The position numbers and the translations under genes were made by a program. Below, in pieces: positions 44,000-55,080 of a stretch of 64,000 nucleotides of DNA (position 1 is its first letter; every line of letters begins with the position of its first letter). The stretch is from Bathelium albidoporum (taxonomy: Eukaryota; Ascomycota; Dothideomycetes; Trypetheliales; Trypetheliaceae). The stretch spans positions 1 through 64,000 of the forward strand of contig JAGFVP010000005.1 of the NCBI GenBank assembly GCA_021031095.1, written 5' to 3'. The notes under the pieces were generated by a model. That model was not told the origin of the DNA and searched no databases. It saw only the letters and a program-made list of their open reading frames with translations.

Positions 44000-46714
44000 T
44001 GCATCCCGTCTGGGTGTCAAGAATGAGAAATCCGATGAGGCACGGACCAATGGTGACTGGGCATCTTCTCACGCTCCTGTGGGCAACTGGGTCTGGCACT
44101 TTGGCTCATACAATTCTACGCCATGGCCATCTGCGACTTTTGTCCAAATCCAATCTTTCTGGATACTGGGATAGCAAGTCTCGCCACATTGATGCTTTTC
44201 GCATAGAAAGGCTCTATCCGTGAAGGACGCGATATCTGTGTTGGAATTACGAGATGAGGTTGTACGGAATAAGTTGTTGCGTATTCATACGGAGAGATAG
44301 TGCATGTAGGTGTCTGGCTTGCGGACTATTCTACATGCAGTTTCATCTACGCGCTGCACCTGGCTCGGAATGATCTTCAACAATGTGCACGGCACTGTCA
44401 CAGCACTTGAAGATTTCCCTCAGTCAAAGATCGGTAGGCCATGAGACCATGTAGCTTGATCTGAAGAATACCGATGACCGGCTTCGACTCCCTGTGGTTC
44501 TCCCGGTCTATGATGTTTGTGTTGGCGAAATTGGTGCGCCAGGTCGGTCAGGCTCGTGTTCCACCCAAGAAAAACACAAAACTCCGATAAACTGTCCGGC
44601 GAGTATGGAGGCCTGGGCAAGAATGGGCTGGCTTAGAAAGTCACATTGAACAAGGCCTCACGCCGGTCTCGGGGAAGAAGCACCTGAGATTGCAAGACAT
44701 GGATAGTTTTGCACAAGCTCTGCGATACTGCAGCAACGGTGAAGGCGGAGGCAAATGACGTCTTCGCACGCATGGCGGCAACTGCCACCGTGTCGCATTA
44801 TCTTGCCAGAACACCGCGGTCCAGTGTAGTCCTCCGTCCGAGCCTGAGTGCGTCCCACACACTGTGTGTCTGAGCATGTACCTATCAACAAGTGCACTCG
44901 GCGGAGACTACAAAACCAACGAAAGTTACGGGGGTTCCGTGCTCGTGAATACAGTCGAACTCGCTGCATGCGAACGATGGTGGTCTTCGAAGCGCGCACC
45001 ACAGTTACGAGCTGCAGGCCGGATGTGTGTTATCCGACAATTGAAAATGGCATTCTTGCGCTCATATCCGAGGGAATTCGAGGCACTTACAAATGGTGGT
45101 CTGAAAAGATAGGGCTAATCTTTGCTGATACTTCTTTCTCGACGTCCAGCTTTTTGTGTTGTCAAACAATCCAGAAAATGTCTGGCAATGAAGGCTGCGC
45201 TACTTGCCTTTTGCAACAAGCTCTGCACCGAAGGTATCTGCCAATACTTTAGAGGAAGGTTGATCGCTTGCCTGTTAGCTTATCCTCAGGAAGCTTCCAT
45301 GATAATTGACCTTATCCTATATTCTCCTTTCCTAAACATCCGAGGTGTTCTTCTGTATCGGTGTAATGCATGGTTATCGTTGTTGTTCGATATAAAATCC
45401 TATGGGTTACGAGGGTGTGGGCTGGACCACAAAGGGCAATAAGCATGTCAATATCAGTAGTCTCTGCAATTGTGATTTTATTGCGGTTGTATTCGGCGCA
45501 GGGATTGTGTAGTGTTCTAGTCGCCGCTTTAGTCTTTGGACACAGTTGTATCCTACGCGGCACGCAAATCTACATAGAATACTCAATCAATGCAACGTCT
45601 TCGCAAACACAATACGTAATCGTAGGAGAACGAAAAATTGAATCGGAGATCTGTTAGAGCTGTGTGATTCCACAAATTATTGACAGACGCCTGGCTGAGT
45701 TCTTTCAGAAGAGATATGCAATGCTTCTACCTATTACCGAATTTATTCGACTGCTTTCAGGGTCTGCACTCCGACCGGTATCACAACAAGCCAAAAATCA
45801 ATGACCGAATTTTACATGGTCAAAAAACACATTATTTATTCGGATACCGGCTAATCGATGTTAGAAATAATTTCTTGAAATGATGAGCCGTGTGAAACAT
45901 ACGAGTCGAACCCGGCTCTATCCGGATGCAGATTATGCTGAAAGCGGATGATGCTAGCCGATACACCATATCCGATCGTCGATATCAATTGTTACAAAAT
46001 AACTATATACGTTAAATTCAGTACTCAAATCAAACAATTGTATCTTTGATGGTTTCTGGTTTCGAGTCCGTCCTCAGTACATGAAGGTAACAGAAATATC
46101 GCAACAAATGCTAGCCTGTTAAGTTTGACCACGCTGGAGGGTAGTTCCTTGAGGCGCATAAGAACTAGATCGATATCTACTGGCTTTGAAAGTGCGCATT
46201 CCAGCCCACGAAAAATCATGCTAATCGTGAGCACTTTTTTGGTAGCTTCGCCCGACCCAAGGTGGATATGAAGGCGTGAAATGGGATCCTTACGACCATT
46301 TGCTCCAAGTTCATTTAATAGATAATTTTTATTATTGACAGACCTAATGATACTACCCGCTACGTGCTGCAACGACATTTGACCTGCCAGTCGTGCGAAG
46401 CGTCCGGGGTCTCCTTTCTCAGTACAAATGAATCTGTCTGTCCACCTCCCAAAATATTATGCAGACACCTGATCATCCTTCCATGATTTGCCCACGATTA
46501 GCATTGAATGGTCCACTGGGTTGCTTTTACCCAAAAACACCGGCCCTATGGTAATAAAAACAAGGAAGCCTCTCAACGAGGCAAGGTATCAAAAGAGAAG
46601 CTGGAAAGGAGATGGTAGATAGTACAAGAAATGTGCAACAACAATAGCCAGTGCGAATCTCGTCGCGTCGGCTCTGAATAGAAGGCGAACCTCGCCTCCT
46701 CCTGCACTGCATCA
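44000..46714. other. Gene-poor region downstream of the NLR gene
   Basis: No supported protein gene in 2.7 kb. It contains the tRNA-Glu-like element at 45897-45975. Remaining frames are short and overlapping. Confidence 0.4.
45897..45975 (-). ncRNA. tRNA-Glu-like element (pseudo-tRNA or SINE head)
   Basis: On the minus strand the sequence from 45975 begins TCGGATATGGTGTATCGGC, close to a fungal tRNA-Glu 5' half including an A box. It continues into an ATCCG..CGGAT pair enclosing CTTTC, which would place a TTC anticodon, plus about 14 extra bases. It then reads GAGCCGGGTTCGACTC, a good B box. The 3' half of the T stem and the acceptor strand do not pair, so it is not a functional tRNA as it stands. 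It may be a degenerate tRNA gene with an intron or the head of a tRNA-derived SINE. Confidence 0.5.
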
Positions 46715-49669
46715 TCAAAGCCTCCCACCAATCCTCAACCCATCCGGGAGGACCACGATGCCACTCGTCAGGTTTGCGGTGAACCCGTTGCCCAAGCTCA
46801 CGTTGCCCTGCGCCTGCATCTGCTGCATGGGGTCGCCGTTGAAGAAACTGGCCAGGTTGTCGCTCGCCGTGGTGGCCGCGGTCAGCTGCGTCGTGTTCTG
46901 GAGCACGAAGAGCACGGCGACTCGGGCAAAGTCCTCCATTCGGCTCTCGCCTCGGCTGCCCTGGCTGCCGGACGAGCTGGTGGAGGTGGCGGTGGCGGAG
47001 GAGGACATGTCGGGCTGGGCGGTGGGGGCAGCAATGGAGGAGGAGGATGGGGTGATGGTGGGGGCGACGGAGATGTCGAGGGTCGAGGAGGGCGTGGCGC
47101 CAGGGGAGCCGCCTTCGATAAGCAGCCCGTTGGAGGTGGAAGCTTGACGGGGAAGGAGAGATGGATGGCTTGTTTGGAGAGAAAGGGAGTGGGTCGGAGA
47201 AAGGAAAGGCTGGGCTATAGAAGAGAAGCCTTCGAAGAGATGCATTTGGTCCGGACCTGCCTTGAGCGACCGCTTCTGAGAGGCGCCACCAAAGGTGACC
47301 AACGCATTTTCGGAGGAACAGCTAAAGTCGGCTGCAGTGAAGAGAGGCAGGATTTGTTGAGAGTTGAGGGGAATGCTGAAATTGGCATCCGAATCTTGAA
47401 TCAGCCTCGGTATTGATGACCCAATGGTGGCATTGGAAGCCGCGTTAGGGACGTCGCTGCTGGTGCAGGCGGGGTCTTGTGATTGCGTTTGACACAGCTT
47501 ACCAGTGAAGCCATTGACACAGAGACAACTGCATATTCCGGATGAGATGACGTTTGTCCCGCCGTTCTGGCACTGCAACTGCTGTTGACATGCTTGAATG
47601 GAGCCGGCGGGTGCCTTGCCGTCGTTGTTCTGTTTGGGCAGCACAATGAGAGTAACGGGCACAATGATGGCTGCAGCCACCAAAAGCACCAGTGCAATCA
47701 TGATCAGGATAAAGACCCAAAGTGGCATTCCGCAACATCGCCGTCGTCGTCGCTTCTGCTGTGAAGGCGTGTCTTGGTCTTCTGCAACTTGGCTAATATT
47801 CAGATTCGATGGGGAACGGAAAGGATTATTCGGGCTCCTGGCACTCCCAAGCGGAGGCGTCGCCAGTCCAGGCGGGGGAAACGCGGAAAGCATATCCGTC
47901 AACGAGCTTCCTGACCTTCGGTTCTTTGCAGCTGGAGGTGTATTCCGCCCCTTTTCGGCATCTCCAAGTTCCCAAAAATCCATGCCGAGCCGACTGGCCG
48001 TCCTGCCTCGTTCGAGGTTGGAAGCAAGTCTCGTCGCTCTTCGGATCAGTTCTGGCAAACTTGAAAGACTTCCTCGCGACTCTGCCTCTTTAACAGCATC
48101 AACATTTAACCGCGGAGGTCTCCGTGCACCCACGCGGTCTCCCAAATTGCCCTGCGGCTTGGGAGACGTAAGCTTTTCTCTCACCGCTGGATCCAGTGCA
48201 CCACCTCTTTCGAGTCCTCCAAGAATCTTTGCAACTCGAGGATCGATGGGTGAAACTGGAGATTGCTGCTGCCCTTCGCCCTCAATGGACCGTAGGTCTA
48301 CTGGCATCTTCTCGTCTGCCCAATTTGGTTCAGTTGAAGAGTCTGGCCTCCCTCTTTCCTGTGCTTCTGCTTCCATGTCCAGTGGAAACCCTCTTTCTCC
48401 TTCCGATGCAGAAGACGAACTATCAATTAAACCCGTCCCTGTGCTCAAAGGACCACTGGTAGGTGTTACGGAGGCTGCGCCAGCTTGGCGTGGCGAGAGA
48501 GCGCCTTGGGGCTGCTTGCGAGGCGAAGCGGGCACATCAAAACCACCGCCGGCAGCTCCCAATGTAGCTGCCGTACTATATTCGGCAGCTCGAGGCTGTG
48601 GAAACTTGGATTCTTTTGGCGTTAAACTCGGCGACCTCTGGCTTGGGAGAAGATCCCGGTCACTGCGAAGATTATCGCCACTTCTGATGGTTGTTAGTGC
48701 CGGCCGACCTCGTTTTCCCAGACTGGCTTGTCGGACAAGCCCAGCTCGCGCATCGGCATTGCCGATTTTGATCGGTCTTCGCCCATCCCCAGCGTATGGA
48801 CCCTCCGCATCCGACTGGCTCTCGGATCCTTCTTCAATATAAAAGTCCTGAGCGGCACTGCTGGGTATTGCCGTACTTGAAGCATATGAACTTCGCGACT
48901 TGGTTGTCTCGGATTCCTCAACGATGGGCGATACGTAGGAGTTTTGCGAATAGTACGAAAGCGGCCCTCGGCGAGCGGAGGGAGGGGGTCCGAGAGCCGG
49001 ACTGCGCCTTGGTGGTGGCTGTAAAGAAGGCGATTGCTGAGGTAGAGCAGGAATAGCGGGAGCGGGAGGAAAGTCAGGTATGGTCCCGAGGGATGAAGTT
49101 GTTGACTGGGAAGAGGTTGTGACAGGCCTAGAGGGATTCGGTGATAAGTAGGGCGAGGCTGAGGTGGGCGAGGCAAAGTCATCTTCCCAGTATGCGCGAT
49201 GAGGCTCCGTGGTAGATGCGCTCGCGCGCGGCGGCCTCCGCGCTGGCGACGGCGGTTTCTGTCTCGGCAGATCATCGTCGTCGGAATATTCGCTAAAATC
49301 GCGTGACTTTGTCGGGTCAAGTATCGATGGTACATATGAGGGCCTTGGTGGTCTTTGAGGTGCTGGCGCTTTTGCTGGGCTACCCATTGGCGGCTCTTCG
49401 CGGACTTCGTTTATCAACGGCCACTGTGGACTGCTGGGTGGTTGTGCAGCAGAGGCAGATCCTTGAAACTGTGTTCGTTGACTGGACATAGGAGGTATCG
49501 GTGGAGGTGGTCCGGACGGTGGCTCTCTCCTCATGCCCTCCCCTGCTTCCATCATTGCCTGCAGCCGCTCTCTCGCCGCCCTGATTGATCCCTTCTTCGT
49601 TTGCCCGCCATCTTGAAATCCATCGGCCGGAGCAACTGATGGCGCTCCCGGCCGTCTGGATTGGTTCAT
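46715..49669 (-). CDS. 984-aa type II membrane protein with an EGF-like module
   Basis: One uninterrupted exon from ATG 49669. Residues 1-~640 are Pro/Ser/Arg-rich and disordered, with many SP and PxxP motifs typical of a cytosolic signalling or cell-wall-integrity tail. A basic stop-transfer cluster (KRRRRRCCGMPLW) precedes one hydrophobic segment, about residues 648-677 (FILIMIALVLLVAAAIIVPV). It is followed by an EGF-like motif with six cysteines in CQNGGTNVISSG, CSCLCVNGFTGKLC order (about 690-728). The rest of the exterior part is Ser/Thr-rich, with NxS/T sites and a final beta-like region. The positive-inside rule suggests N-in/C-out. This layout is known from conserved fungal EGF-domain membrane glycoproteins of unknown function. 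The antisense strand also has a 414-codon open frame, a GC-bias shadow. Confidence 0.85.
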   Translation of the reverse strand: MNQSRRPGAPSVAPADGFQDGGQTKKGSIRAARERLQAMMEAGEGMRREPPSGPPPPIPPMSSQRTQFQGSASAAQPPSSPQWPLINEVREEPPMGSPAKAPAPQRPPRPSYVPSILDPTKSRDFSEYSDDDDLPRQKPPSPARRPPRASASTTEPHRAYWEDDFASPTSASPYLSPNPSRPVTTSSQSTTSSLGTIPDFPPAPAIPALPQQSPSLQPPPRRSPALGPPPSARRGPLSYYSQNSYVSPIVEESETTKSRSSYASSTAIPSSAAQDFYIEEGSESQSDAEGPYAGDGRRPIKIGNADARAGLVRQASLGKRGRPALTTIRSGDNLRSDRDLLPSQRSPSLTPKESKFPQPRAAEYSTAATLGAAGGGFDVPASPRKQPQGALSPRQAGAASVTPTSGPLSTGTGLIDSSSSASEGERGFPLDMEAEAQERGRPDSSTEPNWADEKMPVDLRSIEGEGQQQSPVSPIDPRVAKILGGLERGGALDPAVREKLTSPKPQGNLGDRVGARRPPRLNVDAVKEAESRGSLSSLPELIRRATRLASNLERGRTASRLGMDFWELGDAEKGRNTPPAAKNRRSGSSLTDMLSAFPPPGLATPPLGSARSPNNPFRSPSNLNISQVAEDQDTPSQQKRRRRRCCGMPLWVFILIMIALVLLVAAAIIVPVTLIVLPKQNNDGKAPAGSIQACQQQLQCQNGGTNVISSGICSCLCVNGFTGKLCQTQSQDPACTSSDVPNAASNATIGSSIPRLIQDSDANFSIPLNSQQILPLFTAADFSCSSENALVTFGGASQKRSLKAGPDQMHLFEGFSSIAQPFLSPTHSLSLQTSHPSLLPRQASTSNGLLIEGGSPGATPSSTLDISVAPTITPSSSSIAAPTAQPDMSSSATATSTSSSGSQGSRGESRMEDFARVAVLFVLQNTTQLTAATTASDNLASFFNGDPMQQMQAQGNVSLGNGFTANLTSGIVVLPDGLRIGGRL

Positions 49670-52570
49670 TTACGGTGTCCAATGCCAGAAATCGATGCGA
49701 AGAGTAACAGGATTGCGCCTAGTCTATGACGATGATCTTGGTCGTGAATCGTAATGCGTGTAACGAGAAGCAGGCACCCGTGTACCGCCCTAAAGATGTG
49801 AATGCTACGATGCTTTACTGTTTCGCGTTCATGCGGCCAGCCGTTAGAGGCGATGATCTTGCAAATGTGCACGGTCGTCTGTTGAGCTTGGTTCCAGCCT
49901 TGGAGGCAGGAATGCGCAAATGGGTATGCTGGTCCAAAAAAGGTGGAGGCGAATGGAATATGCAAGCAAAAATGGACATTAATGGCCAGCCGTAAATGAG
50001 TTGCAGCGCAGTCGTCAATGGCAACAGCTAAGCCGTGGCGACTGATGAACAGGTGGGCATACCAAAATGGGAGATGTCAGTGGAGTGAGGGCCGATGAAG
50101 ACGGTGCACCTTGGTTTCAGAGCTGGGATAGAAGGTGTGAAAGCAACTCGCATAACTTAATTCACGAAACAAGACAGCTGTATAAGAGCACATGATTAGC
50201 AAAAGCAAGCTCGCATGTTCAAAGACAAGTCAGGACAGGGCGATTGAACGAGTGTAGTAGGCGTAAGACATTATCGGTGAATGAGAGCTTGGCGGGACTC
50301 TCTGATGGGGGGCTGGGTATGGAGCGAGTGAACGTTTGAGTTTCTTTGAGCGAACAGATTGCGACGGAACCTGTTGCAGGGGTGGTGCTCTCGAAGCGTG
50401 TCTGGAAGAGGAGCAAACGGTCATCTTGGCACGTACAGAGTCTGTGATGGTGGGAGTCTTGCTTTCCCGTTCCTGGAGGTCTCAGAACTCTTGGGTCCTC
50501 GATGGTGGTGAAACGGCAGCGGTGTCAACGCGAATCGTGACACGCTCGGCCAGGCAAAGAATCTCTATGGCGACAAACAAGCGAGTGCTGAAGAAGACGA
50601 AGAAGAAGTCAAATGGAACAGGCAAGAGAAAAGAAAGCCAGGCTCAGCAATTGGCTGCCTATCACACCACTCCTCTGCCTCGACGGGGTGAGGTTGGGAA
50701 GCCGAGTAAGAGTGGAGGGCAAGCCAAAGGTTGGATAAGCCGGGCCGCGGTCGACGAGACGGTACTGCTGGCACTTGGCTCTCGAGGACCAACAGCGACC
50801 CGGTCAGCTCTGCAGAGTCAAAATTGGGGTCAGGGTACAGCAGAATAGAGCATCCCGCCCAACGTCCGCTAGGACGGCATTGTGAGAAGGGCGGAGGCGG
50901 CATGCCATCGTATACCATTGCTGGCATAGCCAGGATCAGGGCAAACAGTGGCCGTGACCATTGGCTCCCGGACACGATCAGAGCGGTGCAAGCGAAGGCA
51001 TGGTGCGACTTAGTCTGCAGGCTTAGGCTCTGGGGCTATTGGCTCTGGCCGGACAGCCGGCAGCTCACCCTGCCTCTGCCGCTCCATCATCCACCTTGGG
51101 CCGGATGGAAAGAAAAAAAAAAGCGTCTAGAAGACGGAGAGCGTGTGCATCACTCCGCAGCTTGCAGCAGCCGGAGAAAAAGCCACCAGATGCAGGGAAA
51201 AAAAGAAGGTGATCGTGCGTGCGGGAAGGAAGGGGGATGGAGGCGGGGGTGGTCCATCGCCGTCACCACCAGCCCCGTGGCTTTGTGCTGGCCGCTGTTT
51301 GACAATTGATGCCATCAGACAGATCGTGGACGCTCCACTCGTGACCATGACCCTCCCCTGCCCCAATGCCATCCAGTCGTGCCGGCAGACTGCAGCAACA
51401 CACCTCGTATGTTGACGTCGACATGTTCCGTGGCGGATCAGATGCAGCCACGCCAATATGTGTACCTCCTGGAACACGGTTGAGAGCCGGTGGCTAAGGG
51501 GCCCGTCAAATCAAATTTACTTCTGCAGCCTCGACGCCAACCGAGCCGTCCGGGCGCAAGGTACACCACTGCCAAATCGTGAATCAAGTTCCTCGGGCCC
51601 AGGCTAATATCGCCTGCAAAATGCGTGGAAATTGGAGGAGGCGGCAGCTTTATATATCTGGCACTGCCATCTCCCTGGCAGCCAGGGAATTTGGGCTCGG
51701 CCATTCTGCCCGCCTCGTCCTGCCTAACTGGCCGTGGCCGTACTGTATGCTATAGAAGGTGTAATCACTCACACGGCTGGTGTGGGAGAACGCTAACCAT
51801 CCCCTCGTAAATGCCATTGGAGGCTTCAAGGCGTGCAGATATCATTTAAACTCTGGAATATAGTCGACTGGAAATGCACCTCTTGCTCCAGCAAGAGCAG
51901 ACATCGGATTCAAATACTCAGCCGAGACATCGCCGCTCCCCTTTGCATCTGGGACCGCCACCGTCCAACATTGCCACGGGAAGGTCCCAAGATTCCTTTC
52001 TTGAAGATGCTTAGCCGAACCAGGAACCCCATAGCTGAATGCGAGTCGACTTTCCCTACACGTCTTATTCTCCATTGGAGGTAAAGATGAGAAACAGTTC
52101 AAATGCTTCAGTCTTGGCGCCCTTCAAAAATACTGCCATGTGAGGTATTCAATCATCGAATTGCTCTTGCATTCACAGAGTCGAGCAACAGCTGTGGGTC
52201 GCAGCTCCAACTCTCCATCATAAGTGTCCTTGTCCTTGGCCTCGTCACTTCCATCGAACATTTGGTGTGCATAATTGCAAGGACAGCCAGTTTGTAGTTG
52301 TTTCGTTGCGTCTTGTCCCATGCATGTCTTGATTGCCATCGAATCAGCTCGCCCATTGGCTTCAATTTCACTGCAGTCCAAGAAATCCTAACTTGCCTCA
52401 GATCACAGCCTACAATAGATACTCTAACCCTGCGTGTGTCGCAAACGCTGCCAACATTTACAAGGTGACAGTGCTTGCGGTCCATGCCACAGCTTCAAGA
52501 AGTTGGATACTTGAGATCGCGGAAAGGAATGTTTGCTAATATATCGTGCTAGAGACAGAGTCGATTCTTG
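49670..52570. promoter_or_regulatory. Long intergenic region between divergent genes
   Basis: About 2.9 kb separate the start of the EGF-domain gene (minus) from the next plus-strand gene. Frames such as 50336-50848 are open but low in conservation-type signal. Short purine-rich runs (A/G tracts near 51110 and 51195) occur. Probably long promoters and UTRs; no RNA gene seen. Confidence 0.35.
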
Positions 52571-54034
52571 CTGCACCAATGCACTCCGCATGTCGAGAAG
52601 ACTGACAAGCCTTTGGCCTTTCCAAATTCTCGTTGCACGGAGTCGAGCAAGAAGAAGAACGAAGCCAACCCTATCCATCGACCCTCGCTCACGTTCGCTA
52701 CAAGTCAAAATGGTCGAGCATCACCAGCTTCGTCGCTTCACGCCAGCAACGTGAACGCGTCGACGCCCTCAAACATTGGAAGACGGCGTCGCCATGCCGC
52801 TTCACTCTTGGCGAGCCCCCCGCGAGCCGGCCACTCTGTTAAGGTGTCCAAGATCTTCCAAGACGCTCATACGAATCTTGTCACTGCTTCGCGAAAAGGG
52901 CCAAGCTTCCAAGGCTCCCCATCGCCACAGCTATCAACCTCAAAGCATGGACGGGCTTTGGGGGGCCAGCACCCACCTCCGGCATCTTGCAGCCAAGTCA
53001 CTACACCCGGGACATCTGGGCAGTGGGGATTGCTGAATATCGCCCCTTCTCAACTCGCAAGTGCATCATGTCTCTTGGTCGAGCCTGATTGCCCTCACCA
53101 AGAGGCAGGCAACCCACGATATGTCCTGGAGCAGTCGAAAGTACACCTGGAGGGGATGAAAAGTCCCGCGCTCGTGGATGCCGCCGACGTTGACAAGCAA
53201 GCCTCACCGCTTTCCGGCGCAGCTACCAAGGACAAGATCGAGAGTGACAGTCCTCAGATACCCCCTTTAGAGCCCGTCGGCGATCTCTTGAAAGACGTTG
53301 CGGATTTGATGAGTCCGCCTCCTCTAGCCGCGACTTCCTATGATAAAGCAACTGAACATCCGGTCTCTGCTGTCCCGCCGGAGGTTCTACCTGGCCGTGA
53401 GAATGCGGTGTATTCGCCCACGGGAACTTGGTCTGATGATCACATTTTCTATCCCAGGTCGTCCAAAAGCCGACAGATCCCTCAACCCCCGCTTTCGCAG
53501 TCTTGGACTGACGACTCGAAATTCTATCACCCGCCCGCTCCTAGGACTCACTCATCGCCAGAGCGCACCAGTACCCGATCTAATGAGGAGATCGTCCTGA
53601 CTTGGCTGGACAGAATCAACCTCGTTCCAGGGGAACCGCCCTGTTCTCCCACGCCGGTGCAGCAACGCGACGTTGACCCACCCACCGTCGACAACTTTGC
53701 TACTACCACCGCCTATGACACAGTGGCGCGTGGGGCCGGCGGCCCTGCCTCTCAAGCACCGTCCTCTCCCGCGCTCTCCCTGCACGTCGCGCCGCCTCCC
53801 GAATTCCGGCGTTGGGATTCCACTCACTCCTCACCTCCCTGCGTGATCGCGGACCCCGAGTCGCCGCCGCTGTCTCCGCTGTCGCCAGACGTAGAGCTTG
53901 CACGCGGCAGCCGGCGCTGGCGGCAGCGGCCGCGTACGGCGAGCTTCTATGACGCGGACATACTGCAGATGCAGCAGAAGCGGAAGCTGAAAGAGGAGCG
54001 GTGCAAGGCTAGGCTGGAGAAGTACGGGTGTTGA
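52571..54034 (+). CDS. Disordered Ser/Pro-rich fungal protein with a conserved-looking basic C-terminus; start unresolved
   Basis: An open frame runs from about 52571 to a TGA at 54032-54034. No ATG opens it near its 5' end, so the true N-terminus must come from an upstream exon or from a splice inside 52480-52800. The product (at least ~430 aa) is Ser/Pro/Thr-rich. Two short repeated motifs, GTWSDDHIFYP and SWTDDSKFYHP, look like a duplicated linear peptide, and SNEEIVLTWLDRINLVPGEP may be a helix. The end is a charged helix, DILQMQQKRKLKEERCKARL. No enzyme motif or signal peptide is visible. It may be a scaffold or regulatory protein. Confidence 0.55.
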   Translation: MHQCTPHVEKTDKPLAFPNSRCTESSKKKNEANPIHRPSLTFATSQNGRASPASSLHASNVNASTPSNIGRRRRHAASLLASPPRAGHSVKVSKIFQDAHTNLVTASRKGPSFQGSPSPQLSTSKHGRALGGQHPPPASCSQVTTPGTSGQWGLLNIAPSQLASASCLLVEPDCPHQEAGNPRYVLEQSKVHLEGMKSPALVDAADVDKQASPLSGAATKDKIESDSPQIPPLEPVGDLLKDVADLMSPPPLAATSYDKATEHPVSAVPPEVLPGRENAVYSPTGTWSDDHIFYPRSSKSRQIPQPPLSQSWTDDSKFYHPPAPRTHSSPERTSTRSNEEIVLTWLDRINLVPGEPPCSPTPVQQRDVDPPTVDNFATTTAYDTVARGAGGPASQAPSSPALSLHVAPPPEFRRWDSTHSSPPCVIADPESPPLSPLSPDVELARGSRRWRQRPRTASFYDADILQMQQKRKLKEERCKARLEKYGC

Positions 54035-55080
54035 GGAGGAGTGGTTGGGTTCGGATTGGGGAGGGTAAGGTAGCGCTCGCGTTGTCTTGTGGACGGATAT
54101 TTTTATGAAGGCCACTATCCGTAAGGCACAAGGTTGAGAATACCCATATGATTTGCCCAAGGCAGTACCGGTAATTCTGTAAGAGCATGAATCGATAGTA
54201 GCAAAATGAACTACCACATGTGAAATGGGGGTTTCGCAAATAAATACTGTTATTTATGCAGCGACCCCCACGTCCTTGAACTGAGTATCACTATATTTCA
54301 CCTGGTCTCCCTTCGCACGTCCTATAAATGAACATGGATTCCATGTCCAGGCGTCTGTCCCCGCGCGGAGGTCTCCAACTGGGTAGATCGAGGCGGTTGT
54401 GGGCATTCGACAAGAGCCTCGCCAGGGACATTGGTGGCTCACATTGGCGTATGCAAGCCGTCAACGATCGCCACGACTCAGAAGAGCAAGGTGTTAGACG
54501 GCAAAGGACATGCTTCGGCCGAAAGTCAGGCACATGGCCCTCGCTTCCCGGCTCGGTCCGACATGGACTCCCCACGTTTCTCTGCTTCTCAGTCCTGTTC
54601 CTCTGCAGATGGACCACTGACATCGAGCATGGCAGCGCTATTGCTGCACTTTCCCACTTTCCCAGGTGCGCTTAGAGCCCAAGCTACCCACACCGTGGTT
54701 CAATAGCCTGAATCGTCACTCCCAAGACAAGTCATGGACCCCGGCACAAAGCGCATTACTCTCCTTTCTGCGCTTCGGCAATGGGGAAAAGGTAGGACGC
54801 ACAAGCCATGCCTGGCCTTCTGGTGGCCTTGGAGGGCCTAAAGGAGCCTGGTAAAGCCTGGTATCTTGCGCGAGGCTAGCCAACGCTGGAAGGAACTCCT
54901 TTTTGGGCATGTCTCAGCTGGCCGTGCTCTTTAGAGGAATTTGGCCAATACCGCGCCAAAGCATGCATCAAAGTACTTCTGTCTCTGCTCTCCGTGCCTC
55001 TGTCTTCGGGCGTCTGATGGCAAGACGAAGGGCGAGGACTTGGCTGCGCCTGTGATCTTCTTCTCAAAACCTCTTTCAAA
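54035..55080. promoter_or_regulatory. Upstream region of the beta-glucosidase gene
   Basis: Roughly 1 kb with only short frames. No repeats were seen. It should hold the GH3 gene promoter. Confidence 0.35.

Noticed and set aside
47598..48842. 414-codon plus-strand open frame
   Set aside because: It is the complement of the 984-aa EGF-domain gene, is low in protein-like motifs and results from codon bias of the real gene.
50336..50848. 170-codon plus-strand frame
   Set aside because: Basic low-complexity composition, no motif, overlaps an open minus-strand frame, lies in the probable upstream region of the EGF-domain gene.
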